A stretch of 64,000 nt of DNA, taken from Gigaspora margarita. Lineage: Eukaryota > Glomeromycota > Glomeromycetes > Diversisporales > Gigasporaceae. Location of the stretch: the NCBI GenBank assembly GCA_009809945.1, contig WTPW01000949.1:207518-271517 (forward strand), read 5' to 3'. This document shows, in pieces, positions 12,532 to 24,039 of the stretch. The stretch's first letter is position 1. The number at the start of each line of letters is the position of its first letter. The notes beneath the pieces were generated by a model that worked only from the letters and a program-made list of their open reading frames with translations, searched no databases and was not told where the DNA came from. The translations under genes were made by a program, and so were the position numbers.

Positions 12532-12660
12532 CCAATCAAAACAAACTTCCACTATGCTTTTATTATACACATATTCTATACACATTAGGTACCTGATAAT
12601 ATATATTCTATACATATTGGGTACTAGATATGTGAAATGGTGGACATTTGATTTGATTGG
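12532..12660. mobile_element. Small TIR element (CCAATCAAA ends)
   Basis: It runs from CCAATCAAAACAAACTT to a closing AAATGGTGGACATTTGATTTGATTGG-like arm and has a core of ACATATTCTATACACAT repeats. A second member lies at 16563-16660. No coding. Confidence 0.55.
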
Positions 12661-13889
12661 CTTGAAGATCACTGGGTTACATACTATAAAAAAATTTTAA
12701 AGTAACTCTTACTATGAAAAATCATATTATCAATTAGCAAGTTGTAGTTTCACATAATAAAATTCTTTTAAAACATATTATAGTGCTCTTTAATCCTTTG
12801 CATGTCTTCTGTAAAAAAAGATCAGTATAGATCAAATATCTCAAAAAACTTAATTTAGAGGGCAAATTTAAGCAAATAATACTATAATATGTATACAATG
12901 CATAAGTTAATAGGTGTTAATCATTATATAAACTTTTTTTTTGTTTCAAACTCAATGCCTTTTCTACAACTAGTGATATGGTAACACTTAAGGCAGTACT
13001 TGGAAATTCTAGAATCCCTCTCATGAAGACCAACTTCGCCTATTTTTTAGCTTTTTTGATGAGGTAAGGCGAATTGGGTCTCAACATTCCAAATGTAGAT
13101 GACATCTTTAGGGCACGAACTAAAACTACAAACAAGATTTAATATGGGTTTACTAAGCATACTGTGTGTGACTTTTATATATAGGTCAAAGATCGGAAAC
13201 ATGTATTTTCAAATATGTAGTTTCAGAATCCGTGGGGACTCTTGCAGTGTACTGATGCTTCTGTTGAAGTTTTTAAAGTTTAATTAGGTAGGTGATTTAT
13301 TTCATAATTAATTATAGTTAAGGTTTACCAAAAATTAAATTCACTAGTATACTGTATGTTTTTTTTAAAAAAAATTTGTTATTTAGAGGATTTGCCTCAA
13401 AATTTTAAAGTTAAATTTGCCAAGTTCGGTATTCAGAGAAGAAACAATGGAGTTGTCTTTGTTGGCTTTTTTTTTCTCGGCGGNAAAAAAAATTTGTTAT
13501 TTAGAGGATTTGCCTCAAAATTTTAAAGTTAAATTTGCCAAGTTCGGTATTCAGAGAAGAAACAATGGAGTTGTCTTTGTTGGCTTTTTTTTTTTTGGCA
13601 GATTGTGACCCTCACGTAGTTAGTATTTGAAATTCTTTTTTGGTTCCGTGGATAATTTAATCAAACCCAAGCCACCACCTACTAGCAAGTAGTAACTGCC
13701 TACTCAATTTTTTCAGGCTGTATGATTTTTGAAAAAAATAAATATTGCTTTGGTTAAATACTGGGGTTTTATTCGAGAAAAAAAGAGAGTTTTGGGAACT
13801 TATGTCAAGAGTGGAGCATTACTTTTAAAGAAAAAAACTAAAAAGAAGTTAAAATTTTAATTCTTTTGATCTGTTTTGGTTTTTTGGGC
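12661..13889. other. No gene recognised; contains an unmerged assembly overlap
   Basis: A 62-codon frame (13099-13287) has no known motif. About 13369-13480 and 13489-13593 are near-identical direct copies (GATTTGCCTCAAAATTTTAA and so on) separated by a T/C/A run and a single N at 13484. A lone N between identical ends suggests that an assembler joined two overlapping contigs without merging them. Confidence 0.5.
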
Positions 13890-14845
13890 GGTAAGGTTCA
13901 AATATTTTTGCATAGTATTATATCTCAAATACCAGAAATAATATTCCTAGTGAAATTTACCTCTAATAATTAATACTAATTAAAGGTCTTTTAACTTAGA
14001 TATATTTACACTGGTACAGTCATATTTGAAGAGGTTGAACCATCTATTATATTTGATCTTTTGGTGCCGTCCAGGAAATTAGGCTTAACAAAATTAGTTG
14101 AATACATTCAGTCTTATCTTATTGATAACAATGCATCTTGGCTTCGACTAAAATTTACCCAAGTTTATTCTACCAGTTTTCAAGATAATAGTTTTAAGGC
14201 TTTACAAACTTTTTGTAATGATATCCTTGCGAAACATCCTAATCTAGTTTTTGATTCTGATGACTTTTNNTCTGTTCAAGAAAATGCGTTGGTAACTCTT
14301 TTAAAGAGAGATGATTTACAAATTGATGAATCAGAAATTTGGGATAAGGTTATTCAATAGGGAAAAGCAAATATACCAGACCTGCCCTCTGATATTAAAC
14401 AATGGACTGAAAAGAATTTTTTAGATTTAAAAACTACACTTGGTAAATGCATCCTTTTAATTCGATATTTTCAAATGCCTGAAGAAGGGATTGTAGCAAA
14501 AGTTAAACCTTATCGACGAATTCTTGGATTAAATTTATGGGATGATATTTCAACAAGATTTATGGCTCTTAATGCATCTATTATTTCAACTATCTTACCC
14601 GCTCGTAAAAAAACTCCTGTTTAACTTCCTGTTTATGAAGTTCACTTTGTTAATTCATTGTCTATTATTAATAATGAATATTTTGCAGAAATTTCATCTT
14701 GGATTGATCATTGCTCATTGATATATAATGTTATGAAAATACCTTACAATTTAATTTACTTCTTAGAGGAAGTAGAGATGGATTTACTTGTGAAATATTT
14801 CATCGATTATGTGATGACAAAAGCATTAATAAAAGCATTTTGCTA
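13890..14845 (+). pseudogene. Decayed BTB-BACK-TLDc gene
   Basis: The end of a BTB domain (LRYIYTGTVIFEEVE, about 13995-14040) is followed by a BACK-like region (KLVEYIQSYLIDN, LQTFCNDILAKHP, LVTLLKRDDLQIDE, about 14060-14345), then DIKQWTEKNFLDLK and a short linker, and the start of a TLDc domain (AEISSWID, then LLRGSRDGFTCEIFH in another frame, about 14690-14830). The order and spacing are those of the BTB-BACK-TLDc proteins that are expanded in Rhizophagus. The frame is broken by stops (for example TGG to TAG after WDKVIQ near 14358, and TAA near 14622) and by a frameshift at the TLDc start, and the TLDc domain is cut off near 14840 where a minisatellite begins. Two Ns lie at 14269-14270. 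The N-terminal half of BTB is only faintly visible. Confidence 0.8.
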
Positions 14846-15030
14846 GAACACTTTGCTGACTTGGGATCTTAGAGAATAAACTAGATCAGAAATCAGAAAG
14901 TATTAGTTGGCAAATGTACTTTGCAAGACACTTTGCTGATTTTTTAAGATCTTAGAATGAACTTGGATCTAATGGTGGCAGAAGTACTTTGCAAAAATGC
15001 TTTGCTGACTTGAAATTTTAAAAAAGAATG
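14836..15030. repeat. Minisatellite, unit about 75-85 bp
   Basis: About three copies of a unit containing TTTGC(T/A)A(G/A)A-CACTTTGCTGACTT and GATCTTAGA(G/A)(A/T). It begins exactly where the TLDc homology of the preceding pseudogene stops. Confidence 0.65.
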
Positions 15031-15429
15031 TACTTATTTATTTTTTTTTATTTTTTGATCTTATTTATTTATTTATATTTTTTATTTTCAATTATTTATT
15101 TAATTATTATTTTATTTACAGTATATCACACTAGTAGTGTTGAACACCACTTTGGAAGATTTATATAATAATAATTCATGCTATGTACAAAGCACAAAGA
15201 TAAACTATGCTCCAGGTGTTTCTCAATTTTTTTTCTTTTACTATAACTATCCTGTTTCTTATTTTATTAACTTTTATTTTGTGGACTTCCTTATACACCT
15301 GGTTATAATGGATCCTTGGAACTGTATATTCAATCTTTTCATCTTGAGTTTTTTATCTCAAAACACTTTAGACTAGGTTCATTTCTTTTTTCTATTTTGT
15401 ATTCATTTATATTCTATTTCAACTACTGT
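15031..15429. other. T-rich stretch, nothing recognised
   Basis: A T-rich run (15030-15120) is followed by AT-rich DNA; the 79-codon frame at 15137 has no motif. Confidence 0.4.
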
Positions 15430-15895
15430 TTTGAAGGTAATAGGCAGTATAGTCTTGGGTTCTGACTGTATTGTCTTGGGTTCTGCTATGAATATAGCAT
15501 AGCATAGCTAATTATAAAAATAGGTGTTTGAGAAGTCTGTTGAAGGTGATAAATAATTCAGATTAGCAATATAGTCTTGGATTTGTTGAAGGCGACAATT
15601 CCGATGGCCAGTATAGTCTTTGACTTGCTATAAAAATAGTTTAGGCACAGGTAATGATGATAAATAGGCTTTTGAGTAGTATTTGAAGTCTGTTGAAGGC
15701 AACAATTCTGATGGTTAGTATAGTCTTGGACTCTGCTATGAATATGACTTAGGCTAATAATGAAAATAGATATTTGAGTGGTATTTGAAAATAGTTGAAG
15801 TTGGCAATTTCGATGGACAACATACTGGCAGCAAAGAGTTCTATTATAAAAATAGCATAGCGTTTGAGTGATACTTAAAATTTGTTAAAAGATGT
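15430..15895. repeat. Degenerate minisatellite, unit about 110-140 bp
   Basis: Four to five diverged copies of a unit with GTTGAAGGC(A/G)ACAATTC(T/C)GATGG, (A/G)GTATAGTCTTGGA(C/T), TCTGCTATGAATAT, and TTTGAGTGGTATTTGAA. No open reading frame runs through it. Confidence 0.65.
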
Positions 15896-15932
15896 CTTGG
15901 ATTCATTATTGTGAAAAAAAAGAAATCATCTG

Positions 15933-16074
15933 AATTCTAGAACATCTAGCAAAAAATTGATCAACTGAATATTTGCCAATTCGATAAGGTTTGATTTGGC
16001 AGTTATCATTACTGTAATTACAATTGAATTAGCAAATATTCAGCAGTCAATTTTTTGCTAGATGTTTCAGAATT
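15933..16074. repeat. Hairpin MITE
   Basis: The arms carry AATTCTAGAACATCTAGC and its near-perfect complement, continuing through AAAAAATTGA and GAATATTTGCCAATTC. About 142 bp. Confidence 0.7.
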
Positions 16075-16562
16075 TAGCATTTGTAATAAAATTAAAAAAA
16101 GTTTTTTGGTCTATTATATAATTGTATACAAATACAGAAATACACTTATTTTTTATTTTTTTTTTAATAAGTTTTCTGGAACTGGTGTTTATCAGACATT
16201 CGTCTGATTAACATTGAAAGATCACTGCAAAAATAATCAGTATGTAAAATTTCTAATTTTATGACAGATCGGAGAATTTCTCGATTTTGCTTGACATAAG
16301 TAAATCCTTTATTGATTATCTATTATCTCCTTTAATATCGGCCATTTTATGTGCAGATTATGCATTATTAATTATGCAAATTAGTCCTAATATGTGAATA
16401 TGCTATCGCATATGCTTCTGTGATAAAATTAGATTTATGTGTGCTATGCTACATGTTCTGTGAATTGTTCGCTATTCAGACTGACCCAGAAAATGTATTT
16501 AATAATTGCTAAATTTATATAATGATCTACATACATATTGTTTACTTGTTTACTTTTTTTAA
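16075..16562. other. Intergenic, nothing recognised
   Basis: No supported feature. Confidence 0.4.
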
Positions 16563-16660
16563 CCAATCAAATCGAATGTCTGCCATGCTAGATATGTGTA
16601 GGATATGTGACGAATATATATTCTACACATATTAGCTACCTGATTACTACCTGACTGGTT
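16563..16660. mobile_element. Small TIR element, partner of 12532-12660
   Basis: Starts CCAATCAAATCGAATGTC, has a GATATGTGTAGGATATGTG core and ends in an ACTGGTT arm. Shares ends and core words with 12532-12660. Confidence 0.5.
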
Positions 16661-17096
16661 TAGAAAATCATTGAACATAACAATCAAATTTTTGTAAATA
16701 ATAATTAAAATAGTTAAATATATACTATTTTGATTATTATTTTAAATTATTAAAGACAAATATTAAAACTATTTTATAATTTAAATTTAAACATTAATTT
16801 ATATGCAAAATTTTACAAAAAAAACATTTATTAATTGCAAGAACCTATTTTATAAATGAAATTTTTAGTTATTAGAAGTTTTTTAAAACAAAAACAAAAA
16901 AAAATTTTAAAAAAATTAAAAAAGTATTCTGAAACCATATTTACTACAAGCAAATCAACTAGACTGATTAAAACAATATTGTTCTCCAGATATAGGCAGT
17001 TCTAAAGGTGGTGAAATCATAAAAACAGCCTTGTAGATATTTTCTATGGCCTTTTAAAGTTTTATAATAATTGTTTTTAGGTGTTAAGGAGCCTAC
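16661..17096. other. A/T-rich intergenic, nothing recognised
   Basis: Long A runs and no supported feature. Confidence 0.4.
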
Positions 17097-17230
17097 TTTC
17101 ATTACCTGATTTTCTAGAGGGGGTCAAAAATTTTGGAAATTACATATAAACACCTGATAATTTTTATATATAAAGGTGGGAGGTAGGGCTACTAGTAAAC
17201 TGAAATCAGCTAATAAAAGTAGACACTTTT
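17097..17230. repeat. Short dispersed repeat, partner of 1715-1865
   Basis: Aligns with 1715-1865 as described there. Confidence 0.55.
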
Positions 17231-17981
17231 ATTACCAATTAAAATTTGTGCCTTTTTTGGACCAGCCTTTCTAGAATTAATTAATTGCACCAAAAATATT
17301 GTGTACCCAGAAGTTTTCAAAAATATAGTGCTATATTATTGCAATAGCTTCGAATTTCAAAGTTAGAGAAAAAGTTAGTTATTATCCAGTATTCAGAGCA
17401 TATAAAGTTATTATAAACTATATGTCATCTAAATAAAATTACAAGAATTTAGTATGATTATTACTCCTTAGAATAATTTTAATCACAATTAAAGAATTAT
17501 TGTACTTATCTATCTATTTACTAAAAAAACTAAAAGTTAATCACTATTTTTTTTAATGTCTTTATATAATATCATTACTTATACTACAGTGGCCTACTAT
17601 AATATTGTGGACACTTTTGGAATTTTAATTGCTCAAAACTGGGTAAGTAAATGCAGCATGAAATTCATATCACGTGTTCAGTAAATCATAAGGTACAACA
17701 TACTAAAATTTCACGTAATTTTATTTACTTGAGCAGAAGTTATGCACAAAACAAGGCAAATTACTAGTTTTGGATTAATGCGAAACTCAATTTTTGAATT
17801 TTTTCCTTTTTAAAAAAAATTCATAAAAAATTTAATTTTTATTAAAATTGCTTCAATTTCACCAGATTGTCGCGTGATACCTATGCAACATTACGAAAAA
17901 TAAAAAAAGTATATTTATTTATTATAGATTAGCCAGAATTGGCAAAACAATAGATAATTGGTTTTTTTTTCTCATGAATAA

Positions 17982-19025
17982 TGGGCAGTAATAAAGATTT
18001 AACCAAAGCACAAAGAAGTGCCATAGTCTATGGCCATTTGAGAGGTGATTCTATTCGTACTATTGCAGCCTTTGTTGGCTGTGGAAAGATGGCTGTGTGG
18101 AGTACAATAAATGAATACCATAGCTCGGGCACCTTTGGGGAGCAAAAAAAAAAGCACTAGACGTCTTTCTGCTTTCGTTCACTCTGATTAGTTAAACCTG
18201 AAGAGTTAGTTGTTAATGGTAACCACTGCCTAAATCTCAAACAAATCACAAACCTTTTTAATGTTCAAAATGAAACGAAATTTTCTGAAAGTACTATACA
18301 TCATGCTTTGCACAAATCAAATCTGATTTCATGTGTCACCACTCCAAAGCCATTGATTTTGCCTGAAAATGCAAAAAAAGGTTGGCTTGGGCTCTTGAAC
18401 ATAAAGACTGGTCTATAGAAATTTTAGACATGTGCTGTGGTCTGATGAAACCATAGTTCATATTTTCTAGGGGTTTCGCAGTCTTGTCTGGTGTGAAATG
18501 CGCAAAAAATGGAAACAGGATTGTGTGGGTCCCATTGTTAAACGTAGTCCAGGCTGTATATATTGCGGCTGTTTTTCTTTGTACGGAGTTGGTCCTCTTG
18601 TCTCTCTGAAGTCATCTGTAACTAGGGCATCACATGCTGTAATTCTCTGTAAGTATGTTCGTCCCATGGTAGAAAATTTTCCAGGAAAAGAGAATCGTGG
18701 TCGTCCAATTTTTCAACAAGATAATGCCAAACCCCACTTTGCTAAGCCGGCAAAGGAAGCTATTAAAGAAACTCGAATACGTGTAATGGAGTAGCCCTTA
18801 CAGAGCCCCGATTCAAACCCAATTGAGAATTTGTGGAGTGAAGTAAAAAGGTCTGTAAGTCACTAAATGAAGCTAGATAATCTCAAGGAGTGGGATGTGA
18901 TCATCAAAAAATTGTGGCGTGAGATCCCACTCAAGTTGTGTCAGCAGATGGTTGTCAGCATGCTTGATCAGATTGCTAATTGTATTGAAGCTGAAGGGAA
19001 ATCCCTAAAATATTATGGACTGTAG
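17982..19025 (+). pseudogene. Tc1/mariner DD34E transposase, degenerate
   Basis: The N-terminus MGSNKDLTKAQRSAI leads into a helix-turn-helix (RTIAAFVGCGKMAVWSTI), as in Tc1 DNA-binding domains. The catalytic Asp positions are visible in VVWSDET (about 18436) and FQQDNAKPH (about 18712), and the Glu in PIENLWSEVKR (about 18820), with 34 residues between the second Asp and the Glu. The C-terminus ends at LKYYGL (stop 19023-19025). The frame is interrupted by a frameshift in an A run near 18153 and several stops, among them TAG in place of Trp after RIRVME (near 18794). The full length of about 345 codons fits the family. It would cut and paste the element through the TIRs described above. In its present form it is inactive. 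Confidence 0.9.
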
Positions 19026-19026
19026 A

Positions 19027-19165
19027 TATTTCGTACTGTATTTTGCCTCTTTATGTACTGTATTGTACTCGCATTATGTATTAGTACAGTACACTTATTT
19101 CTTATAAGGTGTACTGTATTGTATTAAATAAAAAATATTATAAACAATAATACAGTACACCACTT
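19027..19165. repeat. Left cluster of GTACTGTA motifs
   Basis: Five copies of GTACTGTA or its complement TACAGTAC at 19033, 19055, 19085, 19111 and 19151, right after the transposase stop. A matching cluster sits at 23625-23745, so the motif brackets the minus-strand gene. It looks like a set of protein-binding sites such as subterminal transposase sites. Confidence 0.7.
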
Positions 19166-19427
19166 TAAAATTTTATTTTATTACGTAGTATCAAATCTTT
19201 CAAAAATATTTGCATTATATGTATCGATATGTAAATATATAAGTTATGTATTATTTATTTTGTATTTAGTAGAAAATCAGACCGAAGATAATAAAAAATT
19301 AAGAAATATTAATGTTGCCGCTAATTTAATATTGAAAAAGAGATAATTCTAAGCATAATAATTATATACTCGCAGGTATAATATTACAATATTTTAACAT
19401 ATATTTTAATTAAAATTTTAAATATCA

Positions 19428-22400
19428 TTAAGTTTTTGAAGCTTCTTTTGTAGCAAATCTTCCCTCTCTAATTCATCATTTTTCTTCCTTTGAATACTGA
19501 GTTTTTCATGTTCAATCCTTAAAATTTCTTCTTGATCTTCAATTGACATTTCAGAAAATTCACGCAAGATTGTTGAGTTATTTTTAACAGGTCAGGGTTT
19601 TTTGAAAGATTTTTGACTAGTTGAATCTTTATTCTTACGCTTTTCTTTTTTTTTCAAAAAAAAACATTATAATTAATCATTATTAATTAAATTTTAATTA
19701 TAATACATATGATACATACGGGTTTTTTTGTTGCTTCAACATTTCTTTGCAATGAAGATTTATCCTGATAAGAATCAGATATATTTGTTTTTTCATATGT
19801 ATGAGCAAAACTTCATTGAAACTGATCAAATTCGCTTGCTCTATTTTAAAATTAATGTTAAATAAATTAAGTAAATAGCGAATTATATAGAAAATTAATT
19901 TACTTTTGAATAGCTGCCAATAAAGATAATCCACGACCACTTCGATTAATATTTGAATGAGCTGATTCTCCTGCATTTGTTGTAAATGGTGTATTGGCCC
20001 AAACTGTTGATGACATTTTAGTAAAAGCTAGCGATAGACTTGCAAGCACCCATGATTGTCTTTTATCTTGAACCCAGTCTATATAAAAAAAATTATATAT
20101 AATAAAAATTTGTGTAATTTAAGCATTATTTATAGTGATAGTTATACTATAAAATATACCTGCTATACCAGGTTCTTCACATTGTTGAAGAAAGTCAAGA
20201 GTGCTCATGACTTCATATACTGTTTTATATTCTATTAATGAGTACATTTATTTTTTATTTCCTTATTTACACCTTTCTTGTTATGAATATTTCTAAATAA
20301 AATTAATGATTTTGCCAATCATAGCAAAATAAATTATTGGCTTTTTAGAATTGGCTAGTTGGTTTTTATCAAAATTAATTATATCGCTTAATATAGAAAT
20401 AAATGAACCTAAAATATAAAAACATATATGCTAATAAATTTATCAGCATAGTCATGGTTGAAAAATAATAAGTGCAAAATTAAAATTTTACCTTTTAAAA
20501 TTTATAGTGCATAGCTTATAAATTTTTTCTAAATGCTCTGTTGCATTAAATATCAGAAATTTTTCTGCTAAATATTGACCTAAGCCTAAAGTATTTTAAA
20601 ATAATATTTTTAAAAAGAAATATTGTAAATATAGTTACAATTCTCTAAGCATACTGCTTTAGAACTATAGTAAACCAATTTTAAAATGCACATTTAACAT
20701 AGAACATGCATTTATAGAGCTACAACTATAACAATAAAATGAATTTAAAAATTTACCTAATGCCTGACCCTGATGCTCGTCTGCTAAAATACAACCAATA
20801 CCACATCCATGTATATATAGAAACTTAATCGGATGTTCACAATCTTGTTCTACACATATAAAAAGTTCTTTAAATAACTTTTGATATGTGTATGCTGTTT
20901 GGAGAATCGTAAAAGCACGTGCAAATACTAGAGCTTTTAAATAAAAATTTTATAATATTAATAATTTAATATATTGTATATTATTACTAATTTTTTTACT
21001 TACTTTTTGATAACTTTCTATGTAAGCACATACTTCCCACTCATTGATTGGTCTGTGCACACGTTTGAAACTCATATCTATTTCAAAATATGATAAATTG
21101 GCCAAATATTTTATTTGATTTTTATAGCCACATAATGCTAAATATTGCCCATTATTAAAAAAGCCTAAAAATATAAATAAAAATTTTAATATAAAATATA
21201 ATTAAATATAATTATTTAAATATTTTTACTTATGAATAGTTCTAATATAAGGATTAGTTTCTTTTTTTGGGGTTTGCTTTAAAAGCATATATGCGACACC
21301 TATAATATCTTGACTATATGGATGTTCAGCACGACGTTTTGTGGAAATCATATGATCAATTTTTGATCTATTATTCAATGAGAGATGTAATTCCGGAAGT
21401 GGAACTCCTTTAAGAAATTTTTGCATTGATGTATCTAATAAATTTAAAATAGTTATTATTAAATCTTTAATAAATAATATCAAATTAAATAAAAAATGCA
21501 TACGTGTAATTAATCTTCTAGTAGTTAAATCCAAAATATTTTCATCAGCAATTATATTTTTTAAATCATTTTGGATTGCTACTGGTATTTTGGATGGTGG
21601 CAGCGGTGGATGATTATGAGTATACCGTGACATAATTATAATATATGGGCATTCTTCAAGATTTTCAGGCACATAGTGCCAAAATCTAACAGGACATCCT
21701 TGCTTTTTTTCAATTAACCCTTGTGCGACTTGATTATTTTCAGTAATATGAACATAAGCTAATACAATTAATATAAATTAGTTAATATGTATCTCTTGAA
21801 TAATTTTAAGATAGAGGAAAGTAATTTGTTATAGTCAAAGTTAAATTTTTTTGCCCATTCGATTCTTTTCAAGTTTTTAATTAATAACTGTATTAACATT
21901 AATTATATGATCTGCTACATTACTACAACCACCAAAATACTTTCCTCTACCTTATATAGTATATTAATAAAATTTTTACGGCATTTTTTTGCTCGTGCAC
22001 TAAAAGGATGAACCAAATAGCAATGTTGAACCGAACTTGAAATCTAAATATTAATTAAAGTAATTTAGTTTTTATATTTTAATAAAATAATTTAACACTC
22101 AGTAAATTAAATAAATACTTCTTCTGTAATTCTGTTATTAAAATATGTATGTTCTTGAAAAAGCCTTTTTAAATACTGAATATTAATTCGTCCAGATAAG
22201 CTTTGATACTGATGACCACGTTCACCATTTTTAAATTTTTCACATCCAATAAAATAATTAGGCTCAGAAGTATCATCTTCGCGCTATAAATTAATAAATT
22301 ATTTAATTAATTAATAAAAAAAATTATTATATAAAACTAATAATTTTACAACCTGATAATGTTGTTCAAGTTTAGGCTTGTCATCACATTGGATTCTAGT

Positions 22401-23394
22401 ACGTGAGTGAATAAATCCACATGGAGTTTTATGTGCTCAACAAATGCACTAATAATTATAAAATTTTTAATATTTATAACTATTATAAAAAATAATACTA
22501 TAAACATTAATACTAACTTCAAAGTATTTGTGTCTAAAGATAATTCATTTGCATCGAATATTTTTTTAAAAAGATTATCTTCAAAATTTACAGACGTATG
22601 TGTCATTGTTAACAATTCAGGTGCAGCAAATTGACACATTTTAATACTGCGGCAGGTTCTGGTTTCTTTATAAACGTTTGTATTTAAAAAAGGGCAATAG
22701 ACACTTTCACGAGTAGTTTCTTCTTTATATGAGTATTGAATATTCTTAAGATCAAAAATCTCAAGAGCTTTTTCGGGGTCCATGCCAGTTACATTGTAGA
22801 TGCAGGCAACTCCATCCTCAGAAGTTTCTGAGTATTCCTCAAATTCAAGATGATATTTGATTTTAGTTACAATTTCAGCACTTGCCTTACCCAACTTGAT
22901 TAATTGTGGCTATTTTAATAATAAAATTTTAATTGTTACAGTATAATTAAAATTTATTAAAAATTTTATATTTATGCATGTATACCTTTTCGATCTCTTC
23001 AACATCATTCGTAATTTCCTCAGAATTTAGTGCAGTTCGTTCATTAAAATTCCACTATATTAAAATAGTAATATATTGTTTTAAATAATAATAAATAACT
23101 AAATAAATAAATAAATAAATAATTTTATACAGTAAATGGATCTTCTGGATCTTAAATATCATTGTTCAAAGAATCAGAATCCCATTTATTGTCAGAATTT
23201 CATTCATTGTCAAAATCTTGCCCATTGTCAAAATCCTGCTCATTGTTAAAACCTCGTTCATTATTAAAATCTTGTTCATCAACAAAACCCTCTTCATTGC
23301 CAGAATCATTATGGTAATTTGTATCGAATAGGTAATTCCACTCTTCGTCTGAACCAATATCAATATGTTGACTTGTACTAATTTGGTATGCCAT
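19428..23394 (-). pseudogene. Spliced gene with WRKY/GCM-like zinc motif and MULE-like DDE core, slightly broken
   Basis: About fifteen short exons joined by AT-rich introns with GT/AG borders. From the start at 23394: an acidic exon with NEQDFDN-type repeats; YCPFLNT with RTCRSIKMC (about 22660-22700); TPCGFIHSRTR and QCDDKPKLEQHY (about 22360-22430); NYFIGCEKFKNGERGH (about 22230); ECPYIIIMSRYTHNHPPLPP (about 21600-21660), a Cys-Cys-His-X-His finger of WRKY/GCM type; FEIDMSFKRV (about 21070), HGCGIGCILADEHQGQ (about 20800) and NAGESAHSNINRSGRG (about 19950), which supply a plausible D-D-E set; then a basic Lys/Glu-rich tail ending KLQKLNDI. The family is known to me from many Rhizophagus hypothetical proteins. 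Exon 1 has in-frame stops and there is a one-base shift near 22430, so this copy is probably dead. A role as a second transposase or captured gene is inference. Confidence 0.7.
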
Positions 23395-23624
23395 TTACTG
23401 TTTAGTAATATTTGTTAAGTTCGTATATACAAATGGGGAAGAATTGTATTACAAATTAAATGTTTTTGACTATAGATTCGTTAAATAATGATTGCATATT
23501 GATAACGATAGTTTAAATTTGTGTAATATGCAATAATTGTATAACATTGTAAAGCAGATTACGCAGTAATTGTACCCAATCCAGTACAAAAAGGCTCTAA
23601 TTGTTAATTGATATTATAAGTAAT

Positions 23625-23745
23625 GTACTGTATCATAAATTTTATATATATAATACAGTACTAAATTATCTTTATATACAGGGATATTCGTACTGTATTG
23701 TATCTTTCAAAATTTTATAAAATACAGTACTAAATTATCTTCAGT
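23625..23745. repeat. Right cluster of GTACTGTA motifs
   Basis: Copies at 23625, 23654, 23690 and 23723 plus a decayed one near 23744, inside a direct repeat of AATACAGTACTAAATTATCT (23653 and 23722). It lies upstream of the minus-strand gene's start and just inside the right TIR. Confidence 0.7.
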
Positions 23746-24039
23746 ATAGTACACTATATATGTATATTCAAATATTAAAATATAAATAGTTTTTTTTTTG
23801 TTAAAAAAAATTGTAAAAAGAAAAAATTTTAAATTTCAAGTTTTCGCATTAATAAAAAAACCAAGTTCAGGGTTTTTTTGCATAATTTCTGCACAAGTAA
23901 ATAAAATCACATAAAATTTTAGTATGTTTTACCTTATGATCTACTGAACATGTGACATAAATTTCATGCTGCATTTACTTACCTGGTTTTGAGCAATTAA
24001 AATTCCAAAGTGTCTGCAATATTATGATAGATCACTGTA

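Larger units (their letters stand above)
17587..24037. mobile_element. 6.45 kb Tc1/mariner-type composite element
   Basis: Long terminal inverted repeats of about 240 bp: CAGTGGCCTACTATAATATT at the left and the complement of CAGTGATCTATCATAATATT at the right, both continuing through GGAATTTTAATTGCTCAAAA and GTAAGTAAATGCAGCATG. TA flanks both ends (17585-17586 and 24038-24039), as in Tc1/mariner insertions. A degenerate DD34E transposase follows the left TIR on the plus strand, and a spliced minus-strand gene fills most of the rest, tail to tail with it. A normal Tc1 element is 1.5-2 kb, so about 4.7 kb is extra. Either a second element inserted behind the transposase or a gene was captured. 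Confidence 0.85.

Noticed and set aside
18467-18667. Minus-strand open frame of 66 codons
   Set aside because: Antisense shadow of the Tc1 transposase.
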